A stretch of 64,000 nucleotides of DNA from Streptomyces aurantiacus JA 4570 (GCF_000414115.1 NZ_AOPZ01000050.1:23466-87465); one strand, 5' to 3'. Counted from the first letter of the stretch, positions 8,078-17,071 are shown. Made by a program: numbers and translations. Notes: a model not told the origin generated them from the letters alone.

Positions 8078-8427
8078 TATGCCCTCTGAACACTCGTCTT
8101 GGGGAGGAAGTTGGGGACGTCGGAAACGTGGGGGATGTGAGGGTTCGCCGGGGATTCGCCCCGCGCGAAGAAAACGAACTATCGAATATCTGGGAACAAG
8201 CGCGCGAATCTGTCGCAACTCGTTCAACTCGCCGCGCTCCGGGCGAGCTTAGTCCGCTCGCATCACGCTGGAGTCATATTCGGCAACCCTCTGCGAGCGC
8301 CTCCCGAGGGGCCTACACTCTGCCCCATTTGCACGCGCGGCAACCACATAATCGCATGGAGTCACGGAGGGGGACGTTTCAGCCACGGCGCGCCCCCGGT
8401 GGGCGCACCGGACGCGGGGACGGCAGC
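8078..8427. other. Non-coding spacer upstream of the conservon
   Basis: About 350 bp without a credible gene on either strand. It should hold the cvnA promoter (minus strand). The segment 8165-8225 is distinctly richer in A/T than its surroundings, the most promoter-like part, but I cannot name a specific sigma-factor or BldD site by eye. Confidence 0.4.
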
Positions 8428-8456
8428 GGCCCCCGCCGGTTCACCCGACGGGGGCC
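8428..8456 (-). terminator. Hairpin terminator downstream of helY
   Basis: GGCCCCCG (8428-8435) pairs with CGGGGGCC (8449-8456), and the stem continues after one mismatch. It lies 20 bp past the helicase stop codon. Confidence 0.7.
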
Positions 8457-8475
8457 ACTTGAACGCCGTTGTACG

Positions 8476-11286
8476 TCAGCCGACGGAGCTGTACGCCACG
8501 ACTCCGTGCAGGAGTTGGTCCACGGCCTTGCGCGCGTTCTTCCCGACCGTGCTGCCCTCGCGCGGCGCCGCCGCCGAGATCTGCCCGAGCACATCGATGA
8601 CCTGCTTGCACCAGCGCACGAAGTCCCCGGCCGGCATCTCCGCCTCGCGCAGGACCTCGTCGAGGCCGCTGCCGCCCGCCCACATGTACGCCGCCCAGGC
8701 GAAGTTCAGGTCGGGCTCACGCTGCCCGACGCCCTCCGTCTGGCTGATCCGGAACTCCTCCTCCAAGGCGTCCAGGCGCCCCCAGATGCGCACCATCTCA
8801 CCGAGCGCCGCCTTGGCCTTGCCGGAGGGCAGCTTGGGTGCGAGCGCGTCGTCGGCGACCCGGGCCTCGTACACCAACGCCGAGACGCACGCGGCCAGTT
8901 CGGCGGGCGACAGGCCCTCCCACACGCCCGCGCGCAGGCATTCGCTCGCCAGCAGGTCCAATTCGCCGTAGAGCCGGGCGAGGCGCCTGCCGTGCTCGGT
9001 GACCTCGTCGCCGCGCAGATAGTCGAGCTCGGTGAGCAGCGCGACGATGCGGTCGAAGGTGCGGGCGATGGTGTTCGTGCGGCCCTCGATGCGGCGCTCC
9101 AGCTGCGCGGTGTCGCGCAGCAGGCGATGATAGCGCTCGGCCCAGCGGGCGTGGTCCTCGCGCTCGTCGCAGCCGTGGCACGGGTGGGCCCGCAACTCGG
9201 CGCGCAGACGGGCGATCTCGCGGTCGTCGGCGGCCGCCGAACGGCCCTTGCGGTGCCGCTCGGGCACGATGTGCCCGGCCTTGGTGCGCAGCGCCGAGGC
9301 GAGGTCGCGGCGGGACTGCGGGGAGCGCGCGTTGAACGACTTGGGGATGCGCATCCGCTCCACGGCCTCGACGGGCACCGGGAAGTCCATCGACGCGAGC
9401 CGCTTGACCTGCCGCTCGGCGGTGAGCACCAGCGGGCGCGGGCCGTCCTGGTGCTCGAAGCCGCGGTGGCCGTTGGCCCGGCCCGCGGGCAGCCCGGGGT
9501 CGAGCACCAGGGCGAGGCCCGCGTACTTGCCCGTGGGCACATGGATCACGTCGCCCGGCTTGAGCTTCTCCAGGGCGGCCGCGGCGGCGGCCCTGCGCTG
9601 GACGGCGCCCTGCTTGGCGATCTCGTTCTCGCGGTCCTTGAGCTCGCGGCGCAGCCGCGCGTACTCCTCGAAGTCCCCCAGGTGGCAGGTCATCGACTCC
9701 TTGTAGCCGTCGAGGCCCTCCTCGTTCTTCTGCACCTGGCGGGAGATCCCGACGACCGACTTGTCGGCCTGGAACTGCGCGAAGGACGTCTCAAGGAGCT
9801 CGCGCGAGCGGTGCCGGCCGAACTGCTCGACCAGGTTCACCGCCATGTTGTACGACGGCTTGAAGCTGGAGCGGAGGGGGTAGGTGCGGGTGCCCGCGAG
9901 GCCCGCCAGGTGCTCGGGGTTCATGGCGCGCTGCCACAGCACGACCGCGTGGCCCTCCACGTCGATGCCGCGGCGGCCGGCGCGGCCGGTGAGCTGCGTG
10001 TACTCACCCGGGGTGATGTCGGCGTGCTGTTCGCCGTTCCACTTCACGAGCTTTTCGAGGACCACGCTGCGCGCGGGCATGTTGATGCCGAGTGCCAGCG
10101 TCTCGGTGGCGAACACGGCCTTCACCAGGCCGCGCACGAACAGCTCCTCCACGACCTCCTTGAAGGTCGGCAGCATGCCGGCGTGGTGGGCGGCGATGCC
10201 GCGCTCCAGGCCCTCCAGCCATTCGTAGTAGCCGAGGACGTGGAGGTCCTCGTTCGGGATGGAGGCGGTGCGCTCCTCGACGAGTTCGCGCACCCGCAGG
10301 CGCGCCTCGTCGTCGTTCAGGCGCAGGCCCGCGTACAGACACTGCTGGACGGCGGCCTCGCAGCCGGCGCGGCTGAAGATGAACGTGATGGCGGGCAGGA
10401 GCCCTTCGGCGTCCAGGCGCTCGATGACTTCGGGCCGGCCCGGCGTCCAGATCCGCGACCGCGACCTGCGCTCCCGCTCGCGGTCGGCCTCGCGGACCAT
10501 CTTGCCCTTGCGGCGGTCCCGCGGGTTGTAGGACCGGCTGGCCTCCAGGCGGGCCATCCGCGTCAGGTCGGGGTTGACCGTCTTGCGCCGGCCCTCCCCC
10601 TCCTCGAAGAGGTCGTACATCCGGCGGCCCGCCAGCACGTGCTGGAACAGCGGCACCGGGCGGTGCTCGGACACGATCACTTCGGTGTCGCCGCGGACCG
10701 TGTCGAGCCAGTCCCCGAACTCCTCCGCGTTCGACACCGTGGCCGAGAGCGACACGAGAGTGACCGACTCCGGGAGGTGAATGATCACTTCCTCCCAGAC
10801 GGCGCCGCGGAAGCGGTCCGAGAGGTAGTGCACCTCGTCCATCACCACATAGCCGAGGCCGAGCAGGGACTGGGAGCCCGCGTACAGCATGTTCCGCAGG
10901 ACCTCGGTGGTCATCACGACCACCGGTGCCTCGGAGTTGACGCTGTTGTCGCCGGTGAGCAGGCCGACCTGGTCCGCGCCGTACCGTTTGGCGAGGTCGG
11001 CGTACTTCTGGTTGGAGAGCGCCTTGATCGGGGTGGTGTAGAAACACTTCTTGCCCCGCTGGAGGGCGAGGTGCACGGCGAACTCGCCGACGATCGTCTT
11101 GCCGGAGCCCGTGGGGGCGGCCACGAGCACGCCCTTGCCGCCTTCGAGCGCCTGGCACGCCTCGATCTGGAAGGGGTCGAGGCCGAATTCGTACATCTCG
11201 CGGAAGTCCGCGAGCGCGGTGGCCTGCTCGGCAGCACGCTGACGCGCTGCCGCATACCGCTCGGCCGGTGAGAGGTCCTCTGTCAT
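8476..11286 (-). CDS. helY: DEAD/DEAH-box helicase HelY (Ski2/Mtr4-like)
   Basis: A 936-residue superfamily 2 helicase. The N-terminal core has the Q/F-type motif FGLDPFQIEA, Walker A (VAAPTGSGKTIVGEFAVHL), DEVH in VMDEVHYLSDRFRG, SAT in LVSLSATVSNAEE, and motif VI in QLTGRAGRRGIDVEGH. The C-terminal third carries the Ski2/Mtr4-type helical domain (KPSYNMAVNLVEQFG onward). These enzymes unwind RNA or DNA; the mycobacterial homologue is named HelY. The start MTEDLSPAE (ATG 11286) is chosen over an upstream in-frame start. It follows the lipid kinase gene in the same direction, separated by a spacer containing an 11-bp tandem repeat. The exact substrate is unknown. Confidence 0.92.
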   Translation of the reverse strand: MTEDLSPAERYAAARQRAAEQATALADFREMYEFGLDPFQIEACQALEGGKGVLVAAPTGSGKTIVGEFAVHLALQRGKKCFYTTPIKALSNQKYADLAKRYGADQVGLLTGDNSVNSEAPVVVMTTEVLRNMLYAGSQSLLGLGYVVMDEVHYLSDRFRGAVWEEVIIHLPESVTLVSLSATVSNAEEFGDWLDTVRGDTEVIVSEHRPVPLFQHVLAGRRMYDLFEEGEGRRKTVNPDLTRMARLEASRSYNPRDRRKGKMVREADRERERRSRSRIWTPGRPEVIERLDAEGLLPAITFIFSRAGCEAAVQQCLYAGLRLNDDEARLRVRELVEERTASIPNEDLHVLGYYEWLEGLERGIAAHHAGMLPTFKEVVEELFVRGLVKAVFATETLALGINMPARSVVLEKLVKWNGEQHADITPGEYTQLTGRAGRRGIDVEGHAVVLWQRAMNPEHLAGLAGTRTYPLRSSFKPSYNMAVNLVEQFGRHRSRELLETSFAQFQADKSVVGISRQVQKNEEGLDGYKESMTCHLGDFEEYARLRRELKDRENEIAKQGAVQRRAAAAAALEKLKPGDVIHVPTGKYAGLALVLDPGLPAGRANGHRGFEHQDGPRPLVLTAERQVKRLASMDFPVPVEAVERMRIPKSFNARSPQSRRDLASALRTKAGHIVPERHRKGRSAAADDREIARLRAELRAHPCHGCDEREDHARWAERYHRLLRDTAQLERRIEGRTNTIARTFDRIVALLTELDYLRGDEVTEHGRRLARLYGELDLLASECLRAGVWEGLSPAELAACVSALVYEARVADDALAPKLPSGKAKAALGEMVRIWGRLDALEEEFRISQTEGVGQREPDLNFAWAAYMWAGGSGLDEVLREAEMPAGDFVRWCKQVIDVLGQISAAAPREGSTVGKNARKAVDQLLHGVVAYSSVG

Positions 11287-11421
11287 CGTGCTTTCGAGCC
11301 TACCGGCCACCACTGACAACGGACGATCTTTATCGGGACCGGAGAGAAACCGCAGGTCACGGACGTACGGGCCGGTGACACGCGCGACCCGGCGCAGCGG
11401 CGGAAGCCACCTCCGGGTCCG

Positions 11422-11478
11422 CTTCAGGGTCCGACTCAGGCCCGGCTCAGGGCCGCCTCAGGCCCGTCTCAGGGCCCG
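11422..11478. repeat. 11-bp tandem repeat at the 3' end of the lipid kinase gene
   Basis: Four consecutive 11-mers (CTCAGGCCCGG, CTCAGGGCCGC, CTCAGGCCCGT, CTCAGGGCCCG at 11435-11478) follow a diverged copy beginning near 11423. The last unit overlaps the stop codon (11469-11471) of the minus-strand kinase gene. Each unit carries TCA, which is TGA on the minus strand, so stop codons recur downstream in shifting frames. Confidence 0.75.
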
Positions 11479-12359
11479 AGGACCCGCACCGCCCCCGGCA
11501 CGCACAGCGCCGTCAGCGGCAGCTCCCCCAGCCGCTCGCCGTCCGCGTACCCGGTGGTCCCCGGCGCCGCGACCTCCACTTTCGCGGCCCGGTGCACGGT
11601 GACCTTCGGGTGGTCCAGGTGCGTGCCCCGGTAGACCCGCGGAAAGACCTTGAGCAGCATGGTCCGGCTGCAGTCGCCGACCACGGTGACGTCGAAGAGC
11701 CCGTCGCTCATGTCGGCCCCGGCACAGATCCTCATGCCGCCGCCGTACGACGATCCGTTGCCGATGGCGACCAGCGTCGCCTCGACCTCGCGCACGTCGC
11801 CGTCGTCCAGGGTGATGCGGTACGGGACCGGCTTGAACGCGGCCAGTTCCGCGATCATCGCGAGGTCGTACTTGAACCGCCCGCTGGGCCACCGCATGCG
11901 GTTGCCGCGGTCGTTGACCCGCGAGTCGAAGCCGGAGGCGAGCACCGTCCCGAACCAGGTGGCACCGACCCGCCCCAGATCGACATCCCGTATCCGCGTC
12001 TCCTTCAGCGCGGCGGCGACGACGGTACCCGCGGCGGCGGGCTCCCGCACGGGCAGGCCGAGGGCCCGCGCGAAGTCGTTGCCGGTGCCCACGGCGATCA
12101 CCCCGAGCGGGGTGCGCGTCCCCGCGACGGCCTGCAGGGCGAGGCTCGCCATGCCGTCGCCGCCGACGGCTATCAGCGCCCCGGTGCCGCCGTCGACCGC
12201 GGCGCGGGCCCGGTGCAGCGCGTCCCCGGCGTCCTCGCCGATGACGGTACGTACGGAGAATCCGGCCGCGCGCAGGGCGGCCGCGGCCGGCTGCGCGGCA
12301 TGCGCGCCGCGGCCACGGCCCGCCGTGGGATTGACGAAGAGGGTGATCTCGCTGGTCAC
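11469..12359 (-). CDS. Diacylglycerol/lipid kinase family protein
   Basis: A 296-residue DAGK-catalytic-domain protein (DgkB/YegS type), which phosphorylates diacylglycerol or a related lipid at the inner face of the membrane. The N-terminal VNPTAGRGRG and the nucleotide loop VGGDGMASLALQAVAG are present, then GVIAVGTGNDFARALG and the C-terminal half with GNGSSYGGGMRICAGADMSDGLFDV. The glycine-rich loop reads GGDGM where most relatives have GGDGT. Its 3' end runs into a short tandem repeat. It sits between tatC and helY, all on the minus strand, 48 bp downstream of tatC. The lipid substrate is inferred only from the family. Confidence 0.88.
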   Translation of the reverse strand: MTSEITLFVNPTAGRGRGAHAAQPAAAALRAAGFSVRTVIGEDAGDALHRARAAVDGGTGALIAVGGDGMASLALQAVAGTRTPLGVIAVGTGNDFARALGLPVREPAAAGTVVAAALKETRIRDVDLGRVGATWFGTVLASGFDSRVNDRGNRMRWPSGRFKYDLAMIAELAAFKPVPYRITLDDGDVREVEATLVAIGNGSSYGGGMRICAGADMSDGLFDVTVVGDCSRTMLLKVFPRVYRGTHLDHPKVTVHRAAKVEVAAPGTTGYADGERLGELPLTALCVPGAVRVLGP

Positions 12360-12407
12360 GGGCGGACCCTACAAGGCGGTACGCCGCGGCAACCAGTCGC
12401 GGGCCCC

Positions 12408-13358
12408 TCAGGTGACGTCGTCGTACCCGTTGTACCGGGAGGTGCGGGGCTCGGAGCCGCTGCCGTTGGTCTGTTCCGGCAGGGCGCTGGACGCGGGGAC
12501 CGGCTCGATCTCGTCGACCGGGGCCGGGGTGAGGTCCAGGTCGGCGGCCTCGTCGTCGTCGAGTTCCGCGTCCGGGTCCGCGCGGCGGCGGCGCTTGTCG
12601 TTCAGGATCGAGAAGCCGACGGCGAGGAAGTAGAGGACGACGATGGGACCGGCGAGCGCCAGCATGCCGACGGGGTCCGTCGTGGGCGTGGCGACCGCGC
12701 CGAAGACGAAGACGCCCATCACGACGCCGCGCCACCAGCCGAGCATGCGGCGCCCGGTGACCATGCCCGTCATGTTGAGCATCACGAGCAGCAGGGGCAG
12801 TTCGAAGGAGGCGCCGAAGACGAGGACCATCCGGACGCTGAAGTCGAGGATGTCGTCCATCTCGAGGATATTGGACGCGCCGTCTGGCGTGATGCCGAGG
12901 AGCACGCGCATGCTGATCGGCATGATCACGTACGCGAGCCAGGCACCGGCGAAGAAGAGCGGCACGGCCGCGGCGACGAACGCGTAGGTGTACTTGCGCT
13001 CGCTCTTGTGCAGCCCCGGCGCGACGAAGGCCCAGAGCTGGTACAGCCAGACCGGGCTGGAGAGGACGATGCCCGCCATGAGGCTGACCTTCACCGTCGT
13101 GGTGAACGGCGACAGTAGCTTGGTGTAGGAGACGACGGCACAGGAGCCGCCGGTGGACTCGCCCAGCCCCCCCTTGCAGCGCGGCACGGGGTCGGAGAGG
13201 AAGTCCATCAGCTGCTGGCTGTAGAAAGCCGCCACGATCGACACGATCGTGATGGCGAGGAGCCCCTTGGCAAGCCGGTTGCGGAGCTCGCGCAGGTGGT
13301 CCGCAAGCGGCATACGCCCTTCGGGATCCCGCTCCTTCTTGCGGGCAGACTTAAGCAA
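12408..13358 (-). CDS. tatC: Sec-independent protein translocase subunit TatC
   Basis: A 316-residue polytopic membrane protein that forms the twin-arginine signal receptor with TatA/B. The cytoplasmic N-terminus has the conserved MPLADHLRELRNRL element that contacts the RR motif. Six hydrophobic helices follow, with SSPVWLYQLWAFVAPGL and FGASFELPLLLVML as family signatures. The ~70-residue C-terminal tail is acidic and is longer than in E. coli TatC. The start codon is TTG (13358), giving MLKSARKKERDPEGR; no better upstream ATG exists. It lies 51 bp after tatA in one transcription unit. Confidence 0.95.
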   Translation of the reverse strand: MLKSARKKERDPEGRMPLADHLRELRNRLAKGLLAITIVSIVAAFYSQQLMDFLSDPVPRCKGGLGESTGGSCAVVSYTKLLSPFTTTVKVSLMAGIVLSSPVWLYQLWAFVAPGLHKSERKYTYAFVAAAVPLFFAGAWLAYVIMPISMRVLLGITPDGASNILEMDDILDFSVRMVLVFGASFELPLLLVMLNMTGMVTGRRMLGWWRGVVMGVFVFGAVATPTTDPVGMLALAGPIVVLYFLAVGFSILNDKRRRRADPDAELDDDEAADLDLTPAPVDEIEPVPASSALPEQTNGSGSEPRTSRYNGYDDVT

Positions 13359-13409
13359 CCCACGTCCTCATCTCGTGCGGCAGGCCAGCTTGTCGGCGCC
13401 GGCCTTGGA

Positions 13410-13703
13410 TCAGCGCTTAGTCGTCTGGTCGGTCGGCTCGGTGACGGGACGCGAGCTGGTCACGTCGCCGGGCGCGGCCTGGATGGTGCGCTGCTGCGGA
13501 GCGGGCTGGTCGGCGGGCGCGGGCGGGTCGGCGGGGGCCGCCTCGTCCTGCTTGCCGTCCGACTTCATCGCCTTGGCCTCGCTCTTGAGGATCCGCGCCG
13601 ACTTGCCGAGGGATCGGGCCATGTCCGGCAGCTTCTTCGCACCGAAGAGCAGGACCAGGACGACGAGGATCAGGATGATCTCGGTGGGGCCGAGCCTACC
13701 CAT
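13410..13703 (-). CDS. tatA: Twin-arginine translocase subunit TatA
   Basis: A 97-residue pore-forming Tat component. A single N-terminal membrane helix ([16 protein letters not shown]) is followed by the invariant [15 protein letters not shown] hinge and amphipathic helix, then a Pro/Ala/Gln-rich unstructured tail. ATG 13703. It is co-transcribed with tatC 51 bp downstream. I see no separate TatB in the window. Confidence 0.95.
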   Translation of the reverse strand: MGRLGPTEIILILVVLVLLFGAKKLPDMARSLGKSARILKSEAKAMKSDGKQDEAAPADPPAPADQPAPQQRTIQAAPGDVTSSRPVTEPTDQTTKR

Positions 13704-13966
13704 AGCTGTCTACCTTCTTCACCGAGGCGTCAGATTTCGGGACCGGCTGTCGGACAGTCGTCCGACCACCGGGCTTGCCAGCGATCGTAACCCCCTGGAG
13801 TAAACGCAGGGCAATCCCCGTGCATACTCCCAGTTGCGGCCCGCGCCTCACATTTCGGGCCGCTTCAGCAGCGTACCCGCCTGGTAAGGGGAGTTGACAG
13901 GCCGCACCGCGCCGCGCGCCGCGAGCGGTCGGACCTCGCCACCCGACATCGGGCGGAAGGCGCCGT
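13704..13966. other. Spacer between tatA and the small membrane protein gene
   Basis: 263 bp without a gene. It presumably contains the tatAC promoter. I see no confident operator or hairpin. Confidence 0.35.
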
Positions 13967-14164
13967 TCAGCCGAGGTCCCGGCCTGCCCGGGCGACCCCG
14001 GCCGCGGCCTTCTCCAGGTCCTCGGCGGCGCGGTTGATCTGCTGTGTGGTCTCGCTCACTTGACGGCCGAGCCGCTGGGCCTCGACGAAGACCTTGATCG
14101 CGAACACACTCAGGACGGCGAGGCCGAAGAACCCCGCGCCCACCGCCAGCATCGCCCAGAACAT
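13967..14164 (-). CDS. Small single-pass membrane protein (unknown function)
   Basis: A 65-residue protein. An N-terminal hydrophobic helix (MLAVGAGFFGLAVLSVFAIKVFV) is followed by a heptad-like amphipathic helix (EAQRLGRQVSETTQQINRAAEDLEKAA) that could form a coiled coil. The layout loosely resembles TatA/B-type or DUF948-like proteins, but the FGxKKLP hinge is absent, so I do not call it a Tat component. It begins 9 bp after the zinc-ribbon gene and is followed by a 263 bp spacer before tatA. Conservation elsewhere cannot be judged from sequence alone. Confidence 0.65.
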   Translation of the reverse strand: MFWAMLAVGAGFFGLAVLSVFAIKVFVEAQRLGRQVSETTQQINRAAEDLEKAAAGVARAGRDLG

Positions 14165-14173
14165 GTGCCGAGC

Positions 14174-14428
14174 CTAGACGGTCGAGTGCAGCCGCAGTGT
14201 CCGCACCCCGCCCCCGGTGAGGAGTTCGACGATGCGCTCACCGGCGGGCTTGCGCACGGCGTTGCCGCACTCCGGGCAGGTGAAGGAGTAGAAGGTGGTG
14301 CGCCGACTGGCGCCGATGGCCAGCCGCAGCGCCCCCGCGGACAGTTCGAACCGCGCGCGGCAGTCGGGGCAGGCGGCCTTGAAGAGGACCGCGGCCACTG
14401 AATGGGGCGTAAGGGGCATCAGTGACAT
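14174..14428 (-). CDS. Zinc-ribbon protein (FmdB-like, two CxxC pairs)
   Basis: An ~84-residue protein containing CPDC and, about 33 residues later, CPEC, the four cysteines expected of a zinc ribbon. The rest has no recognisable catalytic motif. ATG 14428 is preferred because GAGGAG lies about ten bases upstream; ATG 14419 and TTG 14437 are alternatives. It begins shortly after the pafC stop and is probably co-transcribed with pafBC. The function is unknown. Confidence 0.65.
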   Translation of the reverse strand: MSLMPLTPHSVAAVLFKAACPDCRARFELSAGALRLAIGASRRTTFYSFTCPECGNAVRKPAGERIVELLTGGGVRTLRLHSTV

Positions 14429-14443
14429 ACTGGGCAACTCTCC

Positions 14444-15406
14444 TCAGCTCTGTTCGCCTTCTTCGTACGCCGCCAGCGCCTCCCGCGCCGCGCGGCGGGC
14501 GTTGTCCGCCAGGTCCTGGGGCGAGACGATGTGGCCGTCGCGGCCCAGGCGCAGCGCGAGGCGGCGCAGCGATGCCGGGTCGGGGGTGCGCAGCGTGATG
14601 CGCAGGCCGCCCTCGGGGAGCTCTTCCGCGCTGTCGTGGGGGTAGTACTCGGCGACCCAGCGGCCGCCGGGGCCGACCTCCACCACGACCTCGGGGTCCT
14701 CGGCGGCAGGCTGCACCAGGCCCGCGGAGAGGTCCCGCAGCTCGACCTCGGGCGGCGCGGACGGCTCGTCCAGGATCTTGATCTCGGCGACCCGGTCGAG
14801 CCGGAAGGTGCGGCGCGCCTCGGAGCGGCGGCACCACGCCTCCACATAGGTGTGGCCGACGCTGACGAGCCGGATCGGGTCGATCTCGCGCTCGGTGAGC
14901 TGGTCGCGGGCCGGGGAGTAGTAGCGGATCCAGAGTCTGCGCCGCTCGGAGATGGCGCGGTCCACATCGGCGAAGACCCCGCCCTCGGACTCGAAGGTGA
15001 CCGAGAGCCGTGAGCTGGCCCCGGCCGCCTCGCCCGCCGCCTCCTCCAGCTTCGCCGTCGCGCGCAGCAGCGCGAGCCGGTCGCTCTCGCGCAGGCCCGG
15101 CAGCGTGGACACCGCGCGGGCGGCCACGAGCAGCGCCGTGGCCTCGTCGGCGGCGAGCCGCAGCGGCTCGGCGACGTCATCGGGGTTGTGCCACCAGATG
15201 CGCTCGCCGTCGGTGTCGATGTCCAGGAGGTCACCGCCGCGGAAGCTGGTCCCGCACAGCGGCAGCACGTCCAGGTCGGAGATCAGCTCGTCCTGGGTGA
15301 TGCCGAAGGCCCGGGCGACGTCGCCGACGCGCGCCCCGGGGCGCTCGCGCAGATAGGTCACCAGGGACAGCATCCGCCTGGTCTGATCGATGGCGTTCGC
15401 GGCCAT
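14444..15406 (-). CDS. pafC: WYL-domain transcriptional regulator PafC
   Basis: A 320-residue regulator with an N-terminal winged helix (LSLVTYLRERPGARVGDVARAFGITQDELISDLDVL) and a C-terminal WYL domain (RRLWIRYYSPARDQLTEREIDPIRLVSVGHTYVEAWC, then RTFRLDRVAEI). In mycobacteria PafB and PafC form a complex that activates the LexA-independent DNA-damage response, with the WYL domains sensing single-stranded DNA. It starts 18 bp downstream of pafB, so the pair is one operon. The name rests on domain order and its position near pafA and tatAC. Confidence 0.9.
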   Translation of the reverse strand: MAANAIDQTRRMLSLVTYLRERPGARVGDVARAFGITQDELISDLDVLPLCGTSFRGGDLLDIDTDGERIWWHNPDDVAEPLRLAADEATALLVAARAVSTLPGLRESDRLALLRATAKLEEAAGEAAGASSRLSVTFESEGGVFADVDRAISERRRLWIRYYSPARDQLTEREIDPIRLVSVGHTYVEAWCRRSEARRTFRLDRVAEIKILDEPSAPPEVELRDLSAGLVQPAAEDPEVVVEVGPGGRWVAEYYPHDSAEELPEGGLRITLRTPDPASLRRLALRLGRDGHIVSPQDLADNARRAAREALAAYEEGEQS

Positions 15407-15424
15407 TGCTAGTTCCGTTCCCCC

Positions 15425-16441
15425 TCAGCCCTTGGCCACGGCACGCAGCCGGTCCACGACATCGGCCCGCAGCTCCGCGGGCTCCAGGACCACCACGTCG
15501 GGCCCGAACTCCACCAGCCACGCGTCGAGCCCGTGCCCGTACGGAATCTCCAACTCGTCCCAGCCCTCGCCGAGTTCCCGGGAGCCCACGGCCTTCGCTC
15601 GCAGCGGATATCCGGCGCCCTTGCGCAGCTGGATCAGGGCGGTGCGGTCCGCGCTCTCCCCCGCCCAGCTCGCCACGGTCTCCCGCACGGTGACCACGTC
15701 GGGCACCTCGGCCCGGAACTTCCCGGCGCGCGAGCGGACCTTCCCGGTGATGCGGGAGAGCCGGAAGACCCGCTCGGCCTCACGGTCGCGGTCCCAGCCC
15801 GCCAGATACCAGTGCCCGCGCCAGCACTCCAGGGCCCACGGCTCCACATGGCGCTGCTCGGGGCGCGCGGCGGTGGCCTTGCGGTAGTCGAAGACGACGG
15901 GGCGCCGGTCGCGGCAGGCCAGCATCAGCGGCTCGAAGGCGGCCTCGTGCACGGGGATGCGCGGCTCCAGGGCGCCGTGCGCCTCGTAGGGGTCGACGTC
16001 CTCGGGCAGTCCGGCGGCGCGCAGCTTCTGCAGTGCGCCGCTCGCGGCGCCCGCGAGCCGGGCCTGCTGCCACACCTTCGCGGCCAGGCCGAGCGCGGCG
16101 GCCTCCTCGGCGTCCAGCGTGATGGGCGGCAGGCGGTTGCTGTCGCGGCGGGCCAGATAGCCGACCTCGCCGTCCAGGTTCTCCACCGTCTCGATGACCA
16201 GGCCGAGTTCGCGCAGGTCGTCCTTGTCGCGCTCGAACATGCGGTTGAAGGAGTCCTCGGACCCGCCCCCCGGCCCGGAGAGCGCGCTCCGGCCCGGCCC
16301 GAAGGGCGCACCGGGCCCCGGCCCGAACGCCTCGACATATGCCTCGATGGACTCGCGCAGCTCACGCTTGCTGAGCGGCCGCCTCGTCCCGAGCAGACAC
16401 AGCGCCAGATTCATCAGCCGCTCGGCCTTGGCAATGGCCAT
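15425..16441 (-). CDS. pafB: WYL-domain transcriptional regulator PafB
   Basis: A 338-residue paralogue of PafC. The winged helix is ERLMNLALCLLGTRRPLSKRELRESI with a Gly/Pro-rich insert after it (around residues 37-55), and the recognition part FNRMFERDKDDLRELGLVIE follows. The WYL domain is RRPVVFDYRKATAARPEQRHVEPWALECWRGHWYLAGWD, then RVFRLSRITGKV. ATG 16441 (MAIAKAERL) fits the family; upstream sequence in frame is not conserved-looking. It acts with PafC in DNA-damage transcription by analogy with mycobacteria. Confidence 0.9.
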   Translation of the reverse strand: MAIAKAERLMNLALCLLGTRRPLSKRELRESIEAYVEAFGPGPGAPFGPGRSALSGPGGGSEDSFNRMFERDKDDLRELGLVIETVENLDGEVGYLARRDSNRLPPITLDAEEAAALGLAAKVWQQARLAGAASGALQKLRAAGLPEDVDPYEAHGALEPRIPVHEAAFEPLMLACRDRRPVVFDYRKATAARPEQRHVEPWALECWRGHWYLAGWDRDREAERVFRLSRITGKVRSRAGKFRAEVPDVVTVRETVASWAGESADRTALIQLRKGAGYPLRAKAVGSRELGEGWDELEIPYGHGLDAWLVEFGPDVVVLEPAELRADVVDRLRAVAKG

Positions 16442-16558
16442 CGACGCCCTTTCTCTCTCCCGGTCGACGACCGTACCGCTACGGGGTGTCGCGGCAAAAG
16501 CCGAGGGCAGGAGGTGCGTCCCCGAAGGGCTCGCGTTGGGGGTGGTGAAGAGACACCG

Positions 16559-16590
16559 GAGGGCCCACGCCAGAGCAGGCATGGGCCCTC
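16559..16590 (-). terminator. Hairpin terminator after the FKBP gene
   Basis: GAGGGCCCA (16559-16567) pairs perfectly with TGGGCCCTC (16582-16590). It is located 43 bp past the stop of the minus-strand FKBP gene and upstream of pafB. Confidence 0.75.
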
Positions 16591-16632
16591 ACCGGACACT
16601 TCCGGTCGGACGCGGACGCGCCCAGAAGTGGC

Positions 16633-17007
16633 TCAGACGGAGACCAGGTCGCAGACGAAGATCAGCGTCTCGCCCGGGGCGATACGGCCGCCGCCGGCGC
16701 CGCGGTCGCCGTACGCCAGGTGCGCCGGGATGGTCAGCTCGCGACGGCCGCCGACCTTCATGCCCTGCACGCCCTGGTCCCAGCCGGAGATGACCTGGCC
16801 GGCGCCGAGCTCGAACTGCAGCGGGTTGCCGCGGTTCCAGGACGCGTCGAACTCCTCACCCGTGGAGAAGGCCACGCCCACGTAGTGGACCTTGACGAGG
16901 TCGCCCGCCTTGGCGACGGCGCCGTCACCCTCCCAGATGTCCTTGATCTGCAGCTCGGTGGGCGGCTCACCGACGGGGAAGTCGACCTCGGGCTTGTCGA
17001 TGCTCAC
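16633..17007 (-). CDS. Cytoplasmic FKBP-type peptidyl-prolyl isomerase
   Basis: A 124-residue single-domain FKBP. VKVHYVGVAFSTGEEFDASW, FELGAGQVISGWDQGVQGMKVGGRRELTIPAHLAYGDRG and ETLIFVCDLVSV match the FKBP core, including the VISGWDxG active-site strand. There is no signal peptide, so it acts in the cytoplasm on Xaa-Pro bonds. The start is GTG 17007, with AGGAG eight bases upstream. It follows the secreted lipoprotein isomerase in the same orientation (64 bp), so the two may be co-transcribed. Confidence 0.95.
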   Translation of the reverse strand: MSIDKPEVDFPVGEPPTELQIKDIWEGDGAVAKAGDLVKVHYVGVAFSTGEEFDASWNRGNPLQFELGAGQVISGWDQGVQGMKVGGRRELTIPAHLAYGDRGAGGGRIAPGETLIFVCDLVSV

Positions 17008-17071
17008 GAATAACTCCTGCTCATGTGCGTGATGGGCAACCGGGACAGTCTCGCATCCGTGCCGCGGGGGG

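Noticed and set aside
6484..11271. A very long open frame on the plus strand opposite cvnA and helY
   Set aside because: It is antisense to two well-supported genes and arises from the GC-rich third positions; its translation is low-complexity His/Val/Arg-rich with no domain.
13967..14164. TatB
   Set aside because: A single N-terminal helix plus amphipathic helix is suggestive, but the FGxKKLP-type hinge is missing.
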